From assembly GCF_014640175.1 (NCBI RefSeq), contig NZ_BMGL01000004.1, positions 62,001 to 126,000 on the forward strand: a DNA stretch of 64,000 bases, read 5' to 3'. The notes below the pieces were generated by a model. The model was not told the DNA's origin. It did no database searches and saw only the letters and a program-made list of their open reading frames with translations. The DNA comes from Psychroflexus salis (GTDB taxonomy: Bacteria > Bacteroidota > Bacteroidia > Flavobacteriales > Flavobacteriaceae). How positions within the stretch are numbered: the stretch's first letter is position 1; every line of letters begins with the position of its first letter. This document shows positions 26,250 through 37,228 of the stretch, one piece after another. The translations under genes and the position numbers were made by a program.

Positions 26250-26723
26250 ATGAAGTACGAGCGTTTAACACGAGAACAACTAGAAGAACTCCACGAAGAG
26301 TTTGCTAAGTTTTTGGCTACCCAACAAATCACAAAAGACGAGTGGACAAAAATTAAACAAGAAAAACCTAAAGTTGCTGAAGAAGAATTAGACTTATTTA
26401 GCGATTTAGTATGGGAAGGCGTTTTAAATAAGGTTGAGTTTATTGAGCACTTTTCTCCACAGCAAATTTTTCTGTTTTATTTCGATGATCATTTAATTCA
26501 TCTTATAGGAATAAAGGTAAATAATCCAGCGGTAGATTTGCAAACTTCAGAAGGTTACGCGTGGTTAAAACAAAATTTAATGAACGATGATGTTGATTTA
26601 TATACATCAGAAAAACCCATTACCGAAGACCGAAACAAAGACATTTTTGCCTTAATTAAACAAGGTGCAAGAATAACAAAAGGCGAATTATACCTTTATT
26701 TTGAAAAATTAGTTCATGCTTAA
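26250..26723 (+). CDS. DUF6495 family protein
   Basis: A 157-residue soluble protein starting MKYERLTREQLEELHEEFAK, found next to rplI in many Flavobacteriaceae. It is acidic, with no signal peptide or membrane segment and no recognisable catalytic motif. It begins 20 bases behind the operon terminator. No function can be given; the family name is from memory. Confidence 0.72.
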   Translation: MKYERLTREQLEELHEEFAKFLATQQITKDEWTKIKQEKPKVAEEELDLFSDLVWEGVLNKVEFIEHFSPQQIFLFYFDDHLIHLIGIKVNNPAVDLQTSEGYAWLKQNLMNDDVDLYTSEKPITEDRNKDIFALIKQGARITKGELYLYFEKLVHA

Positions 26724-26770
26724 CTTTTTAAACTTCACTATATTCGTAATACCTAAAACTGCAAATTAAA

Positions 26771-28153
26771 ATGGCTCAAAAACCTGGATTACCAAAAGGA
26801 ACACGCGATTTTTCTCCTGAAGAAGTAGCAAAACGAAACTACATTATTCAGCAAATTAGTCATCATTTTTCTAATTTTGGTTTTCAGCCTATCGAAACGC
26901 CAAGTTTTGAAAATAATTCCACTTTATTAGGTAAATACGGTGAAGAAGGAGATCGATTGATCTTTAAGATTCTCAATTCGGGCGACTTTCTTTCTAAAGT
27001 GAAAGATGAAACTTACCAAAGTAAAAATTCAAATACTATTGCCCACAAAATCACCGAAAAATCACTTCGGTACGACTTAACTGTTCCTTTTGCTCGCTAT
27101 GTTGTACAGCACCAAAATGAAATTGACTTTCCGTTTAAGCGTTATCAAATTCAAAATGTTTATCGCGCAGATCGTCCCCAAAAAGGGCGTTTTAGAGAAT
27201 TTACACAATGCGATGCAGATGTAATAGGCAGTAAAAGTTTATGGCAGGAAGTAGAGTTTATTCAATTATACGATGCGGTTTTTAGTAGTTTAAACTTAAA
27301 GGGAGTTGAAATTAATATCAATAACCGAAAAGTGCTTTCTGGATTAGCCGAAGTAATTGGAGAAACCGATAAGCTTATCGACTTTACGGTTGCTTTAGAT
27401 AAATTAGACAAAATAGGTAGAGCAGGAGTAGAAAAGGAAATGTTGGAAAAAGGTATCAGCCAAGAAGCTATTGTAAAATTAGCTCCAGTATTTCAATTTT
27501 CTGGAGATTTTGAGCATCAATTACAGGAACTATCTCAGCTACTTTCCGATTCAGCAATTGGTTTGCAAGGCATTGAAGAATTACAGTTTATTAGTAAATG
27601 CATTCAAAAAATGCCATTAGCAACTGCAAAATTAAAATTGAACATTACTTTAGCGCGTGGACTGAATTATTATACAGGCTGTATTTTTGAAGTTTCGGCT
27701 CCTTCTGAAGTGAAAATGGGTTCGATTGGTGGTGGTGGAAGATATGACGACTTAACTGGTATTTTCGGTTTAAAAGATATGTCAGGAGTAGGTGTTTCTT
27801 TTGGTTTGGATCGTATTTACTTGGTGTTAGAAGAACTGGACTTGTTCCCCAAAACCATTACTGAAGGAACACAAATTTTATTTATCAACTTTGGAGAAAA
27901 AGAAGCTTTATATGCACTAAAAGCTGTAAGTCAACTTCGAAAAAAAGGCTTTTCGGTCGATTTGTATCCCGATGCAGCGAAGATGAAAAAACAAATGAAT
28001 TTTGCAAACAAACGTAATATTCCTTATGTAATTTTAGCAGGCGAAGCCGAAATACAAAAAGAAGTTTTTACCTTAAAAAATATGAAGTCTAGGGAGCAAT
28101 TTGAATTGAATTTAGCTCAGATATCTCAACGTTTGCAAGATAAATTTGCTTAA
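26771..28153 (+). CDS. hisS: histidine-tRNA ligase
   Basis: A class II aminoacyl-tRNA synthetase (460 aa). Motif 1 to 3 regions are visible, including KGTRDFSPEE at the start, motif 2 FRQ-type block GRFREFTQCDADVIG, the histidine-specific LARGLNYYTGCIFEV and motif 3 GVGVSFGLDRIY. The C-terminal anticodon-binding domain occupies about residues 365-455. A TATATTCG box at 26739-26746 is a possible -7 element without a clear -33. Confidence 0.97.
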   Translation: MAQKPGLPKGTRDFSPEEVAKRNYIIQQISHHFSNFGFQPIETPSFENNSTLLGKYGEEGDRLIFKILNSGDFLSKVKDETYQSKNSNTIAHKITEKSLRYDLTVPFARYVVQHQNEIDFPFKRYQIQNVYRADRPQKGRFREFTQCDADVIGSKSLWQEVEFIQLYDAVFSSLNLKGVEININNRKVLSGLAEVIGETDKLIDFTVALDKLDKIGRAGVEKEMLEKGISQEAIVKLAPVFQFSGDFEHQLQELSQLLSDSAIGLQGIEELQFISKCIQKMPLATAKLKLNITLARGLNYYTGCIFEVSAPSEVKMGSIGGGGRYDDLTGIFGLKDMSGVGVSFGLDRIYLVLEELDLFPKTITEGTQILFINFGEKEALYALKAVSQLRKKGFSVDLYPDAAKMKKQMNFANKRNIPYVILAGEAEIQKEVFTLKNMKSREQFELNLAQISQRLQDKFA

Positions 28154-28266
28154 AGGTATTTCTAAGACAAGAATTGTATCAAACATAAATTTTAGAATCA
28201 CAACATTTTAAGGAGCTTCGATTTGTAGGCTATAAGCTTCAATGTTGGATAAATAATTATACTTAC

Positions 28267-28683
28267 ATGATTAAACAAAAACATGTGTTAGCATCAATTT
28301 TTTATGCTTTTTTCATGTTCATCAGCTTAGGCCTAGGATTAGCGTCAAGAAATTTTGAAATAGGAATTCCTAAAGAGTTCAACTTATACTTGGGAGATGC
28401 TATTTGGGCAATGATGGTTTATTTTGGATTTAGATGCATTTCACCAAAGTATCGAATTCTTAATTCAGCAATTTTAACCCTTGCTTTTTCTTATGCCATT
28501 GAAATTAGCCAGTTATATCAAGCAGAATGGCTTAATGATATTCGAAAAACACTTTTAGGCGGACTAATTCTAGGTTTTGGTTTCTTGTGGAGTGATATTT
28601 TGGCCTATTCTATTGGCGTGGCGTTTGGATTTGGTTTTGATTATCTGTGGTGCTATTTTTCAAACAAATTTCACTCTGTTTGA
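28267..28683 (+). CDS. DUF2809 membrane protein
   Basis: A 138-residue integral membrane protein with four hydrophobic segments. LYLGDAIWAMMVYFGFR, EISQLYQAEWLNDIRKT and LGFGFLWSDILAYSIG match DUF2809. The family is uncharacterised; the conserved acidic and polar residues in the second and third segments suggest a transport or sensing role, but that is speculation. The gene stands alone, followed by the repeat-rich gap 28684-28967. Confidence 0.85.
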   Translation: MIKQKHVLASIFYAFFMFISLGLGLASRNFEIGIPKEFNLYLGDAIWAMMVYFGFRCISPKYRILNSAILTLAFSYAIEISQLYQAEWLNDIRKTLLGGLILGFGFLWSDILAYSIGVAFGFGFDYLWCYFSNKFHSV

Positions 28684-28755
28684 TTTTAGGCTATCACAAA
28701 CTTAAAGAGTACGAAGATTCAATCTTCGCATAGCTGATAAATTTATTTAAAGTGA

Positions 28756-28820
28756 ATGTCTGCTCGAGTGGTCATAATTTGTTTTTACAGAAAAACAAAT
28801 TATGATTGTATCGAGAGCTT
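28756..28820. repeat. hairpin element with conserved ends, copy 1
   Basis: Begins ATGTCTGCTCGAGT and ends ATTGTATCGAGAGCTT; between them lies an inner palindrome CATAATTTGTTTTT/AAAACAAATTATG. The outer arms CTCGA/TCGAG also pair, giving a long cruciform or hairpin. The same ends with a different inside recur at 28830-28888. Confidence 0.75.
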
Positions 28821-28829
28821 TGTTAGTTG

Positions 28830-28888
28830 ATGTCTGTTCGAGTTATTTAAATAGCTTCCAAAAGCTTTTTAAATTGTATCGAGAGCTT
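28830..28888. repeat. hairpin element with conserved ends, copy 2
   Basis: Begins ATGTCTGTTCGAGT and ends ATTGTATCGAGAGCTT like copy 1, nine bases away, but the inner palindrome is different (TTTAAATAGCTT against AAGCTTTTTAAA). Conserved outer arms and variable inner arms suggest a family of mobile or processed elements. Upstream at 28712-28728 is a further small palindrome, CGAAGATTCAATCTTCG. Confidence 0.75.
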
Positions 28889-28911
28889 ATTTCACTTAAT
28901 TATGGCTAAAC

Positions 28912-28944
28912 ATAAAATGCGAAGCTTTAAACTTCGCATTTTAT
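28912..28944 (-). terminator. terminator of the S10 peptidase gene
   Basis: A perfect 13-bp stem (ATAAAATGCGAAG with CTTCGCATTTTAT) and a 7-base loop. On the minus strand it is followed by GTTTAG and lies 24 bases behind the peptidase stop codon. Confidence 0.75.
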
Positions 28945-28967
28945 ATTTTACTAAGACAATAAAAAAA

Positions 28968-30452
28968 TCAATACTTAATCGCTTCTCCTTCTTTAGGTAT
29001 CGTATTCAAAATAAACTCTCTAACATCTTCGTTAGCCGACTTTAAATCTTCTTTACGCAAATACATCATGTGTCCGCTTTCGTAGGTTTTAAAATGCATT
29101 CTATCTTTTAATTTTCCGCTTTCATCGATATGCCACATGGTGTATTTTGCATTAAAATAGGTAGTAGCACCATCAAAATAACCTGCTTGAATCATAACTT
29201 GCATACTCGGGTTCTGTGCCATAGCTTGTCTAAGCTGTTTTCCTGTATTATTATTTTTAGAACGATCCCATGGATACACATTGCCAAACATATTATAAGC
29301 ATTTCTAGTTTCGAATTCTAAGTCGTGTTTAAAATAATGGTTTACTGCTGGTGTAAAAGAATGTAGCCAAGAAGTTAATTCAGCATTGTAGTCTGGTCTA
29401 CCGCCTGCATCTTTTTCATCTAAACCTTTGTAACGAGAATCTAATCTGCCAACCGTAAAACCTTCATCTCGTAGTAATTCTTTCCAGAAGTAATTATAAG
29501 GTAACTCTAAATTATGTTGTAAAAATAATTCAGCTGTAATGCTGCTGTATTCTTCCATTTGCATGGCCATTTGCTTTCTAACATCTTCTTTTAAGAATCC
29601 ACCTTTTACCATAGCTGGAGTCAATTCGTTGATTGTAAAATTTTCAACTTCATCTAAATATTCCTGAATGGGCATATTTTGATATTTTGAATCTAATTGA
29701 TTATGGTACCATGCTGCTGCTGCAAAATAAGGTAAGCGATTCGCCACTTCTACAGGTCCGTTGCGTTCTATGCCTAATTCGGTTGGGGAAACTAAAATTA
29801 CACCGTTAATGTACATCCAATGGTTATTTTGTAATCGATTGGCTAATCCAGATACACGCGTTGTTCCGTAACTTTCACCGATGAGGTATTTAGGGTTTCT
29901 CCATTTATCTTTTCGGCTTACAAAATCGTTAATCCATTTGGCTAAGTAGGTAATATCTTCGTTTACTCCAAAAAATTCATTTTTATCGAATTTTCCTTCT
30001 TTATCTTTTAAAGGTCTAGAATAGCCTGTATTTACTGGATTTACATAAACAATATCGGCAATGTCTAAAATACTATGTGGATTTTCTTTTACACCATAAG
30101 GCTGAAGCGGAAAACCTTCATCACTAATATTTAATATTCTTGGACCCGTGTAAGCCAAATGCATCCAAACCGAAGCTGAACCTGGTCCGCCGTTAAATGA
30201 AACCACCAATGGTCTATTAGCATCTTCTTTTTTATCCTTTCGAGTATAATAGGTGTACAATAAATAAGCAAAAGCTTCATCATTATTATTGTAAACTTCT
30301 TGCATGCCTACTTCTGCTGTATAATCTATGGTTTTTCCATTAATTTTCACTTTATGTTGCGTGATAGAAGGCTTCTCTGGATCGAAATCTAGAATTTGAC
30401 TGTTTATATTTAGTGATAACAGTAATAAAATAAAGGCAAAGCTAATTTTCAT
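28968..30452 (-). CDS. S10 serine carboxypeptidase-like protein
   Basis: An exported peptidase of family S10 (494 aa) with a signal peptide (ILLLLSLNINSQ). The oxyanion-hole block SFNGGPGSASVWMH is followed by the nucleophile motif GESYGTTR, and the His of the triad is in ESGHMMYL near the C-terminus; the Asp is likely in the QAGYFDGAT region. These enzymes remove C-terminal residues from peptides. The gene is monocistronic and leftward. Confidence 0.92.
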   Translation of the reverse strand: MKISFAFILLLLSLNINSQILDFDPEKPSITQHKVKINGKTIDYTAEVGMQEVYNNNDEAFAYLLYTYYTRKDKKEDANRPLVVSFNGGPGSASVWMHLAYTGPRILNISDEGFPLQPYGVKENPHSILDIADIVYVNPVNTGYSRPLKDKEGKFDKNEFFGVNEDITYLAKWINDFVSRKDKWRNPKYLIGESYGTTRVSGLANRLQNNHWMYINGVILVSPTELGIERNGPVEVANRLPYFAAAAWYHNQLDSKYQNMPIQEYLDEVENFTINELTPAMVKGGFLKEDVRKQMAMQMEEYSSITAELFLQHNLELPYNYFWKELLRDEGFTVGRLDSRYKGLDEKDAGGRPDYNAELTSWLHSFTPAVNHYFKHDLEFETRNAYNMFGNVYPWDRSKNNNTGKQLRQAMAQNPSMQVMIQAGYFDGATTYFNAKYTMWHIDESGKLKDRMHFKTYESGHMMYLRKEDLKSANEDVREFILNTIPKEGEAIKY

Positions 30453-30674
30453 TTTGCGTATTTTTTTGAATTTGGTTTAAAAATAAGTCTTTTGAATTAG
30501 ATAAACTCTTGTGTTATTCATTTTATGAAAACTTAGCCATCTACTTTGTGTAAATGTTAATTTTAGTATTGAATGCCTAGCCCTGATTGATGCGATATCC
30601 AAAAAATTTTGCTGATAATCATATAATTACCAAGACATAGTGTTCGTTTTTGTTCGACATTATTTTGGTTTCAT

Positions 30675-30713
30675 AAGATTCCTTGTCGCGCTATGGCTTG
30701 CAAGGAATGACAG
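30675..30713 (+). repeat. short palindromic repeat, copy B
   Basis: AAGATTCCTTG at the left and CAAGGAATGACAG at the right, so arms ATTCCTTG/CAAGGAAT form a hairpin with a 13-base loop (TCGCGCTATGGCT region). The ends match copy A at 24736-24765. It lies in the 336-base gap between the S10 peptidase start and groEL; apart from it and the groEL terminator, nothing else is recognisable there. Confidence 0.6.
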
Positions 30714-30731
30714 CTTCAAAGTGTTTTTCAT

Positions 30732-30765
30732 AAAAAAACCCGTTACAAATTCATGCAACGGATTT
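30732..30765 (-). terminator. terminator of groES-groEL
   Basis: On the minus strand, AAATCCGTT pairs with AACGGGTTT around a 12-base loop, and a T-run follows. It ends 24 bases behind the groEL stop. Confidence 0.8.
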
Positions 30766-30788
30766 AGTATATGTTTTGGGTTAAACGA

Positions 30789-32438
<1,650 letters not shown>

Positions 32439-32457
32439 TTAAATTCTACAATGTTTT

Positions 32458-32733
32458 TTAAATAATGCCTAAAATGTCGTCTTCTCGCATCATTAGGTAA
32501 TCTTTACCTTCTAACTTTAAATCGGTGCCAGAATATTTACCGTATAAAACCATGTCACCTTCTTTAACGGTCATGTCATGGTCTTTTTTTCCGTTACCTA
32601 CCGCTATTACCTTTCCTTTTTGTGGTTTTTCTTTTGCGGTTTCAGGAATAATAATTCCAGATGCAGTTTTCGTTTCTGCTGCTTGAGGCTCTACAAGCAC
32701 TCGATCTGCTAATGGTTTAATATTTACTGCCAT
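32458..32733 (-). CDS. groS: co-chaperonin GroES
   Basis: A 91-residue lid of the chaperonin. [12 protein letters not shown] at the start, the mobile loop region [19 protein letters not shown] and [17 protein letters not shown] near the end are typical. It is first in the groES-groEL operon. Upstream there is no CIRCE element; instead a -24-like sequence TTGGCAC stands 36 bases from the start codon. Confidence 0.98.
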   Translation of the reverse strand: MAVNIKPLADRVLVEPQAAETKTASGIIIPETAKEKPQKGKVIAVGNGKKDHDMTVKEGDMVLYGKYSGTDLKLEGKDYLMMREDDILGII

Positions 32734-32768
32734 TTTTTATGTTTTTAAAGTTTAACTACTACAAGCAT

Positions 32769-32785
32769 TTCGAAAAGTGTGCCAA
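32769..32785 (-). promoter_or_regulatory. possible sigma-54-like promoter of groES-groEL
   Basis: Minus strand TTGGCACACTTTTCGAA. The -24 half TTGGCAC is a perfect sigma-54 match; the -12 half TCGA matches TTGC at only two of four positions. Spacing to the start codon (36 bases) is suitable. I see no clear TTTG/TAnnTTTG promoter here. Weak evidence. Confidence 0.35.
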
Positions 32786-32807
32786 TGTTAGTTTTATGTC
32801 ATTCATT

Positions 32808-32842
32808 AAAAAAAAAATGCCAGCTTGTCATAAGCTGGCATT
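32808..32842 (-). terminator. terminator of the secG operon
   Basis: A perfect 11-bp stem (AATGCCAGCTT with AAGCTGGCATT) and a 5-base loop, followed on the minus strand by a run of ten T. It separates secG from groES. Confidence 0.92.
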
Positions 32843-32864
32843 TTAATATTGTAAAATACAGTAT

Positions 32865-33203
32865 TTATTCTTCGCTTTCTCCTGTTTCTTGTATTGGAGG
32901 AATTGATTGAGCTTCAGGAATTTCTGTGTTTTGCTCATATCCGTCAATTATTTTATTACCTCCGTCTGATTTCATTATAGTAACGTTTGATAATAGAATT
33001 AATACCAAAAGCAAGGTAGCTAATACCCACGTACTTTTATCTAAAAAGTCTGAAGTTTGTTTAACTCCACCAACTTGTTGACTACCACCACCACCGAATG
33101 ATGAAGATAAACCACCACCTTTTGGGTTTTGCACCATAATGGTTACAATTAGTAAAAAGGCTACAATTAAAATTAAGATTAGGAATATTGAAAATGTACT
33201 CAT
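32865..33203 (-). CDS. secG: protein translocase subunit SecG
   Basis: A small inner-membrane subunit of the SecYEG channel (112 aa). Two membrane segments enclose the conserved cytoplasmic loop VQNPKGGGLSSSFGGGGSQQVGG. The C-terminal 35 residues are acidic and Pro/Glu-rich, an extension usual in Bacteroidota. Its start overlaps the stop of the preceding TPR-like gene by one base. Last gene of a leftward operon starting with miaB. Confidence 0.95.
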   Translation of the reverse strand: MSTFSIFLILILIVAFLLIVTIMVQNPKGGGLSSSFGGGGSQQVGGVKQTSDFLDKSTWVLATLLLVLILLSNVTIMKSDGGNKIIDGYEQNTEIPEAQSIPPIQETGESEE

Positions 33204-33991
33204 TATATATTGTTTTCTAAAAGTTGTTCTAGTCGTTCAATTTGGGTTGCAAAGAAACTATTTTTTTCGGGATTATTCAAAATTAATATTTTATATGCTT
33301 GTATTGCTTTTTCGTAAGCTTTTTGTTCTTCGTAAACACGAGCCAAAGTTTCTGTCATTAGCTGAGATGATGGGCTTGTTTTTAATTTAATTTCTTTTCT
33401 AGGCGAATAGTTTTTGGTAGGTTTTATTTTTGGATTTGCTTTCAAAAATGAATCTATTTTATCCATTTTTAAATTAGACTTATCTTTTTCGGTCTCAATT
33501 CTTCTTTTGTGGTTTGAGTTTAATTGTTTTTCGCTTCGTTGTATAGGTTCTACTTTTGTAAGCTGTAACCATTGATTGAAGCTATGTTTTTCATTATCTG
33601 AAAAATGAAGCGGTTCTCCAGATTTTACTTTAGGGACAAACAAATCTGGATTTGCAATTTTTTTTGCTTCCAAAGAAGTCATGCCCAGTTCAAATTCTTC
33701 CTCAACATTTAATTGATTGTTTTGAATTTGTTCAGCAATATCTTGTTGCAGAAATGTTTTTGAAGTAATATAATCGAATAAAATAGCTCGACTACTTGTT
33801 ATTGCTGCTGTCTTTTTTAATTGTGTGTTATACTGAAAGGAATTGTTTAGATATAATTTTTTTAGGTAAACACATTGTAAACTTTGAAAAAAAGGATATT
33901 GGTTTATCCAATTTTGTAATTGAACAAAATCAATCTTTCCCACTTGTTGATGCTGATGTAATAACTGATTGATTTGTGTTTTTTTGTCCAT
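33203..33991 (-). CDS. hypothetical protein with C-terminal TPR-like repeat
   Basis: A 262-residue soluble protein without a signal peptide. The N-terminal 110 residues are Gln/Leu-rich helices (NQLLHQHQQVGKIDFVQLQN); the middle is Lys-rich and flexible; the C-terminal 60 residues form at least one tetratricopeptide-like pair (ARVYEEQKAYEKAIQAYKIL). Between lptE and secG in the same operon, its neighbours suggest envelope biogenesis, but no specific role can be inferred. Confidence 0.75.
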   Translation of the reverse strand: MDKKTQINQLLHQHQQVGKIDFVQLQNWINQYPFFQSLQCVYLKKLYLNNSFQYNTQLKKTAAITSSRAILFDYITSKTFLQQDIAEQIQNNQLNVEEEFELGMTSLEAKKIANPDLFVPKVKSGEPLHFSDNEKHSFNQWLQLTKVEPIQRSEKQLNSNHKRRIETEKDKSNLKMDKIDSFLKANPKIKPTKNYSPRKEIKLKTSPSSQLMTETLARVYEEQKAYEKAIQAYKILILNNPEKNSFFATQIERLEQLLENNI

Positions 33992-33992
33992 A

Positions 33993-34502
33993 TTACCAAT
34001 TGGTTAGTGATGCATTAAAAACGTCTTGAGAAATTCTAGTAAATATTTCATTAATAGCTTCATCCTTAATGGGTCCTACTAACTGTGAATTAGCATCGTA
34101 ATCGAAATAAAACGAAAATTTCTGCTCAAAGTCTTTTTCAGGCTCTAAAGTATTGTAATACCTTACATTAATAGCAATGGTTAAGCGGTTTTGAGCTGCT
34201 CGATTATCACTAGTAGCCGTCATTGGAGCGACGTAATATTGTACTATCTCACCTTCATAAATTAAATCTGCGCCTGAAGTTTCTTGACCAAGTTTAGTTT
34301 GATTCTGAATTAAATCTTGCAATTGAAGGGTAAATAATCTATCAATTCCAGGCTCTATTAAGGGAGCGTTATTTTGAAAGAAGTTTACTTGGTAGGTTTC
34401 AGCGTTCCCTGTATCTGCTCCAGTAAATGAATAATATTTACAAGAATTTAAAGCAATACAGAAAAATGCAATAGCGCTAAAACGGAAAATGTTATAGGTC
34501 AT
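33993..34502 (-). CDS. lptE: LptE family LPS-assembly lipoprotein
   Basis: A 169-residue protein with a lipoprotein signal (lipobox LNSC) that fits the Bacteroidota LptE family: YYSFTGADTGNAETYQVNFF near the N-terminus, then LTIAINVRYYNTLEPEKDFEQ. In Gram-negative bacteria LptE plugs the LptD pore that inserts lipopolysaccharide into the outer membrane. The start overlaps the sigma-54 activator gene by 11 bases. Assignment is by family resemblance and by gene order. Confidence 0.82.
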   Translation of the reverse strand: MTYNIFRFSAIAFFCIALNSCKYYSFTGADTGNAETYQVNFFQNNAPLIEPGIDRLFTLQLQDLIQNQTKLGQETSGADLIYEGEIVQYYVAPMTATSDNRAAQNRLTIAINVRYYNTLEPEKDFEQKFSFYFDYDANSQLVGPIKDEAINEIFTRISQDVFNASLTNW

Positions 34503-35778
34503 ATTGTTTTATTTTACGATAAAGTGTGCGTTCACTAATGCCTAGCTCTTCAGCTGCAGGCTTTCGTTTTCCTTGGTAACGCTCCAACGATTTTTTTATT
34601 AATTCTATTTCTTTTTCTTGTAGCGATAATGTTTCTTCTTCTTCAATATCTTCAGCAAAGTCGTAAGAAGATGCTGTCTCAATTTCTATTTCTTCATTAT
34701 CTTCATCATTAATTTCTTTAGAACCTTTTTCTGGGATCTGTAAAACTTCTAGGCGTTCGTCAAAATCATCTTCATTGTTTCTGCTTTCTTTGGTTTGCCC
34801 ATAAATTTTCTTTATCAAATTTTCCTGCTCATCTTTTACTTTTTCTGTATTCCCATTACTCAACAACTCTAAGGTTAATTTCTTTAAGTCGTTTAAGTCA
34901 CTTTTCATATCAAAAAGCACTTTGTATAAGATTTCGCGTTCGTTGCTGAAGTCTTCTTTAGCTTTTTCGTTTTTAATTACCGATGGTAAATTATTTGTTT
35001 TCGGAATGTATTCTCGTAAACGATCTGCATTGAGTTCGCGTTCTTTTTCTAAAACTGAAATTTGCTCGGCTACATTTTTTAACTGCCTAATATTGCCAGG
35101 CCAGTTGCAGCTTTCTAATAATTTTTGAGCTGAATCGCTTAAGCGTACGGTTGGCATTTTGTATTTGGTAGCAAAATCTGAAGCGAACTTTCTAAACAAT
35201 AAATGGATGTCGTCTTTGCGATTGCGTAAAGGTGGAAGATGAATTTCGATGGTGCTTAAACGGTAATACAAATCTTCTCTAAATTTATTTTTTTGAATAG
35301 CTTCATGCATGTTAACGTTAGTGGCAGCTACAATTCGTACATTGGTTTTTTGCACCTTAGAAGAGCCCACTTTAATAAACTCACCATTTTCTAATACACG
35401 TAATAAACGTACTTGCGTAGTTAACGGAAGTTCGCCAACTTCATCTAAAAAAATGGTGCCACCATCAGCCACTTGAAAATAACCATCTCGAGCTTGCGAT
35501 GCGCCTGTAAAGGCTCCTTTTTCGTGTCCAAACAATTCAGAATCTATGGTTCCTTCTGGAATAGCTCCACAGTTTACTGCTATGTATTTATTGTGTTTGC
35601 GATGCGATAACGAGTGAATAATTTTAGGTAAACTTTCTTTACCAACACCGCTTTCGCCAGAAACTAAAACCGAAATATCGGTAGGAGCAACTTGTATACT
35701 TTTTTCTAAAGCGCGATTTAAAGAAACATTGTTGCCAATAATACCAAAGCGCTGTTTTATGGCTTGTACTGATTCCAT
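34492..35778 (-). CDS. sigma-54-interacting transcriptional activator
   Basis: An AAA+ enhancer-binding protein (428 aa). Walker A is GESGVGKE (residues 41-48), the sigma-54 contact loop GAFTGA is at 88-93, Walker B is GGTIFLDEVGELP, and a Fis-type helix-turn-helix (AAEELGISERTLYRKIKQ) closes the chain. There is no N-terminal receiver or sensor domain. A strongly acidic linker of about 150 residues (with EIEIETASSYDFAEDIEEEE) separates AAA domain and DNA-binding helix. It lies 1 base after miaB in a conserved block; its target promoters are unknown. Confidence 0.95.
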   Translation of the reverse strand: MESVQAIKQRFGIIGNNVSLNRALEKSIQVAPTDISVLVSGESGVGKESLPKIIHSLSHRKHNKYIAVNCGAIPEGTIDSELFGHEKGAFTGASQARDGYFQVADGGTIFLDEVGELPLTTQVRLLRVLENGEFIKVGSSKVQKTNVRIVAATNVNMHEAIQKNKFREDLYYRLSTIEIHLPPLRNRKDDIHLLFRKFASDFATKYKMPTVRLSDSAQKLLESCNWPGNIRQLKNVAEQISVLEKERELNADRLREYIPKTNNLPSVIKNEKAKEDFSNEREILYKVLFDMKSDLNDLKKLTLELLSNGNTEKVKDEQENLIKKIYGQTKESRNNEDDFDERLEVLQIPEKGSKEINDEDNEEIEIETASSYDFAEDIEEEETLSLQEKEIELIKKSLERYQGKRKPAAEELGISERTLYRKIKQYDL

Positions 35779-35779
35779 T

Positions 35780-37228
35780 TTATTGCATTATAGTTGAATA
35801 TCCAACGGGTGTTCCTTTTAAAGTTGCGCTGGTACAATCTTCAATTTTTACCATTACGTAATCACCAACCTGATAATTTTCTTTTGGAAAAACTACCATT
35901 GTGTTTTGCGTGTTTCGTCCAGCCCAATGTAGATCAGATTTTTTCGATTCCTTTTCAATTAAAACTTCAACAGTTTGGTTAAGGTATTGCTGTGTTCTGT
36001 ATAAAGCATGGCGTTGCTGTAAATTTATAATTTCAGTTAACCTGCGTTTTTTTGTAGCTTCGGGTATATCATCTTCAAATTTTCTCCCAGCCATAGTACC
36101 AGGTCGTTCAGAATAAGCAAACATGAAACCGAAATCGTATTTTACATATTCCATTAAGCTTAAGGTATCTTGATGGTCTGCTTCGGTTTCAGTAGGGAAA
36201 CCAGCAATCATATCGTGCGAAATTCCGCAATCAGGGATACGTTTTTTAATGTTATCAATCAATTCAAAATATTCCGCACGGGTATGCAAACGATTCATTT
36301 TTTGAAGAATACGGTCGCTTCCACTTTGCACGGGTAAATGAATGTAATTGCAAATATTATGGTATTTCGCCATCATGTCAATTACATCTAAGGTCATATC
36401 CTGTGGGTTGGAAGTAGAAAAACGGATGCGCATTTTCGGAGCTGCTTTTGCTACCGATTCTAATAAATTAGCAAAATTTACAGCAGTTGCCTTTTGCATT
36501 TCGCTGGCGTTTTTAAAATCTTTTTTTAGTCCGCCACCATACCATAAATACGAATCTACATTTTGACCCAATAAGGTAATTTCTTTAAAACCTTTGCTCC
36601 ATAAGTCTTTTATTTCTTCTAAAATGCTTTGTGGGTCACGGCTACGTTCTCTACCACGTGTAAATGGAACCACACAAAATGTGCACATGTTGTCGCATCC
36701 CCGCGTAATCGATACAAATGCAGAAACTCCGTTGCTTTGCAAGCGAACAGGAGCAACATCGCCGTAGGTTTCTTCTTTCGATAGAATTACATTTACTGCG
36801 TTTCTTCCTTCTTCAACTTCGCTAAGTAAATTGGGTAAATCTTTGTACGCGTCAGGACCTACAACTAAATCTACTATTTTTTCTTCTTCTAAAAACTTTT
36901 CTTTTAAACGTTCTGCCATACAACCTAAAACTCCAACTTTCATATGGGGTTGTTCACGTTTTACCGCATTAAATTTCTCTAAGCGTTTACGAACAGTTTG
37001 TTCAGCCTTATCACGTATAGAACAAGTATTCACTAATACTAAATCAGCTTCATTTAATTCCTGAGTAGTATTATATCCATTATTTGCTAAAATAGAAGCT
37101 ACAATTTCACTGTCGCTAAAATTCATTTGGCAACCATAACTTTCTATATATAACTTTTTACTGTTTGTGTTTTGTGTTTTTTGTTCTAAAACTTGACCCT
37201 GTACTGATTCGTCAATTAGCTTTTCCAT
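35780..37228 (-). CDS. miaB: tRNA methylthiotransferase MiaB
   Basis: A radical-SAM enzyme that adds a methylthio group to i6A37 of tRNAs. From the start at 37228 ([11 protein letters not shown]) it has 482 residues; an in-frame ATG at 37246 would add six. The three auxiliary-cluster cysteines are Cys33 ([12 protein letters not shown]), Cys69 (NTCSIRDKA) and Cys103 (VLGCMAER), the radical-SAM triplet is Cys178, Cys182 and Cys185 (GCDNMCTFC). A C-terminal TRAM domain ends at about residue 480. First gene of the miaB-activator-lptE-TPR-secG operon. Confidence 0.96.
   Translation of the reverse strand: MEKLIDESVQGQVLEQKTQNTNSKKLYIESYGCQMNFSDSEIVASILANNGYNTTQELNEADLVLVNTCSIRDKAEQTVRKRLEKFNAVKREQPHMKVGVLGCMAERLKEKFLEEEKIVDLVVGPDAYKDLPNLLSEVEEGRNAVNVILSKEETYGDVAPVRLQSNGVSAFVSITRGCDNMCTFCVVPFTRGRERSRDPQSILEEIKDLWSKGFKEITLLGQNVDSYLWYGGGLKKDFKNASEMQKATAVNFANLLESVAKAAPKMRIRFSTSNPQDMTLDVIDMMAKYHNICNYIHLPVQSGSDRILQKMNRLHTRAEYFELIDNIKKRIPDCGISHDMIAGFPTETEADHQDTLSLMEYVKYDFGFMFAYSERPGTMAGRKFEDDIPEATKKRRLTEIINLQQRHALYRTQQYLNQTVEVLIEKESKKSDLHWAGRNTQNTMVVFPKENYQVGDYVMVKIEDCTSATLKGTPVGYSTIMQ

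Noticed and set aside
28756-28888. CRISPR array
   Set aside because: Only two units, with palindromic and unrelated interiors, no short uniform repeat, and no cas genes in the window.
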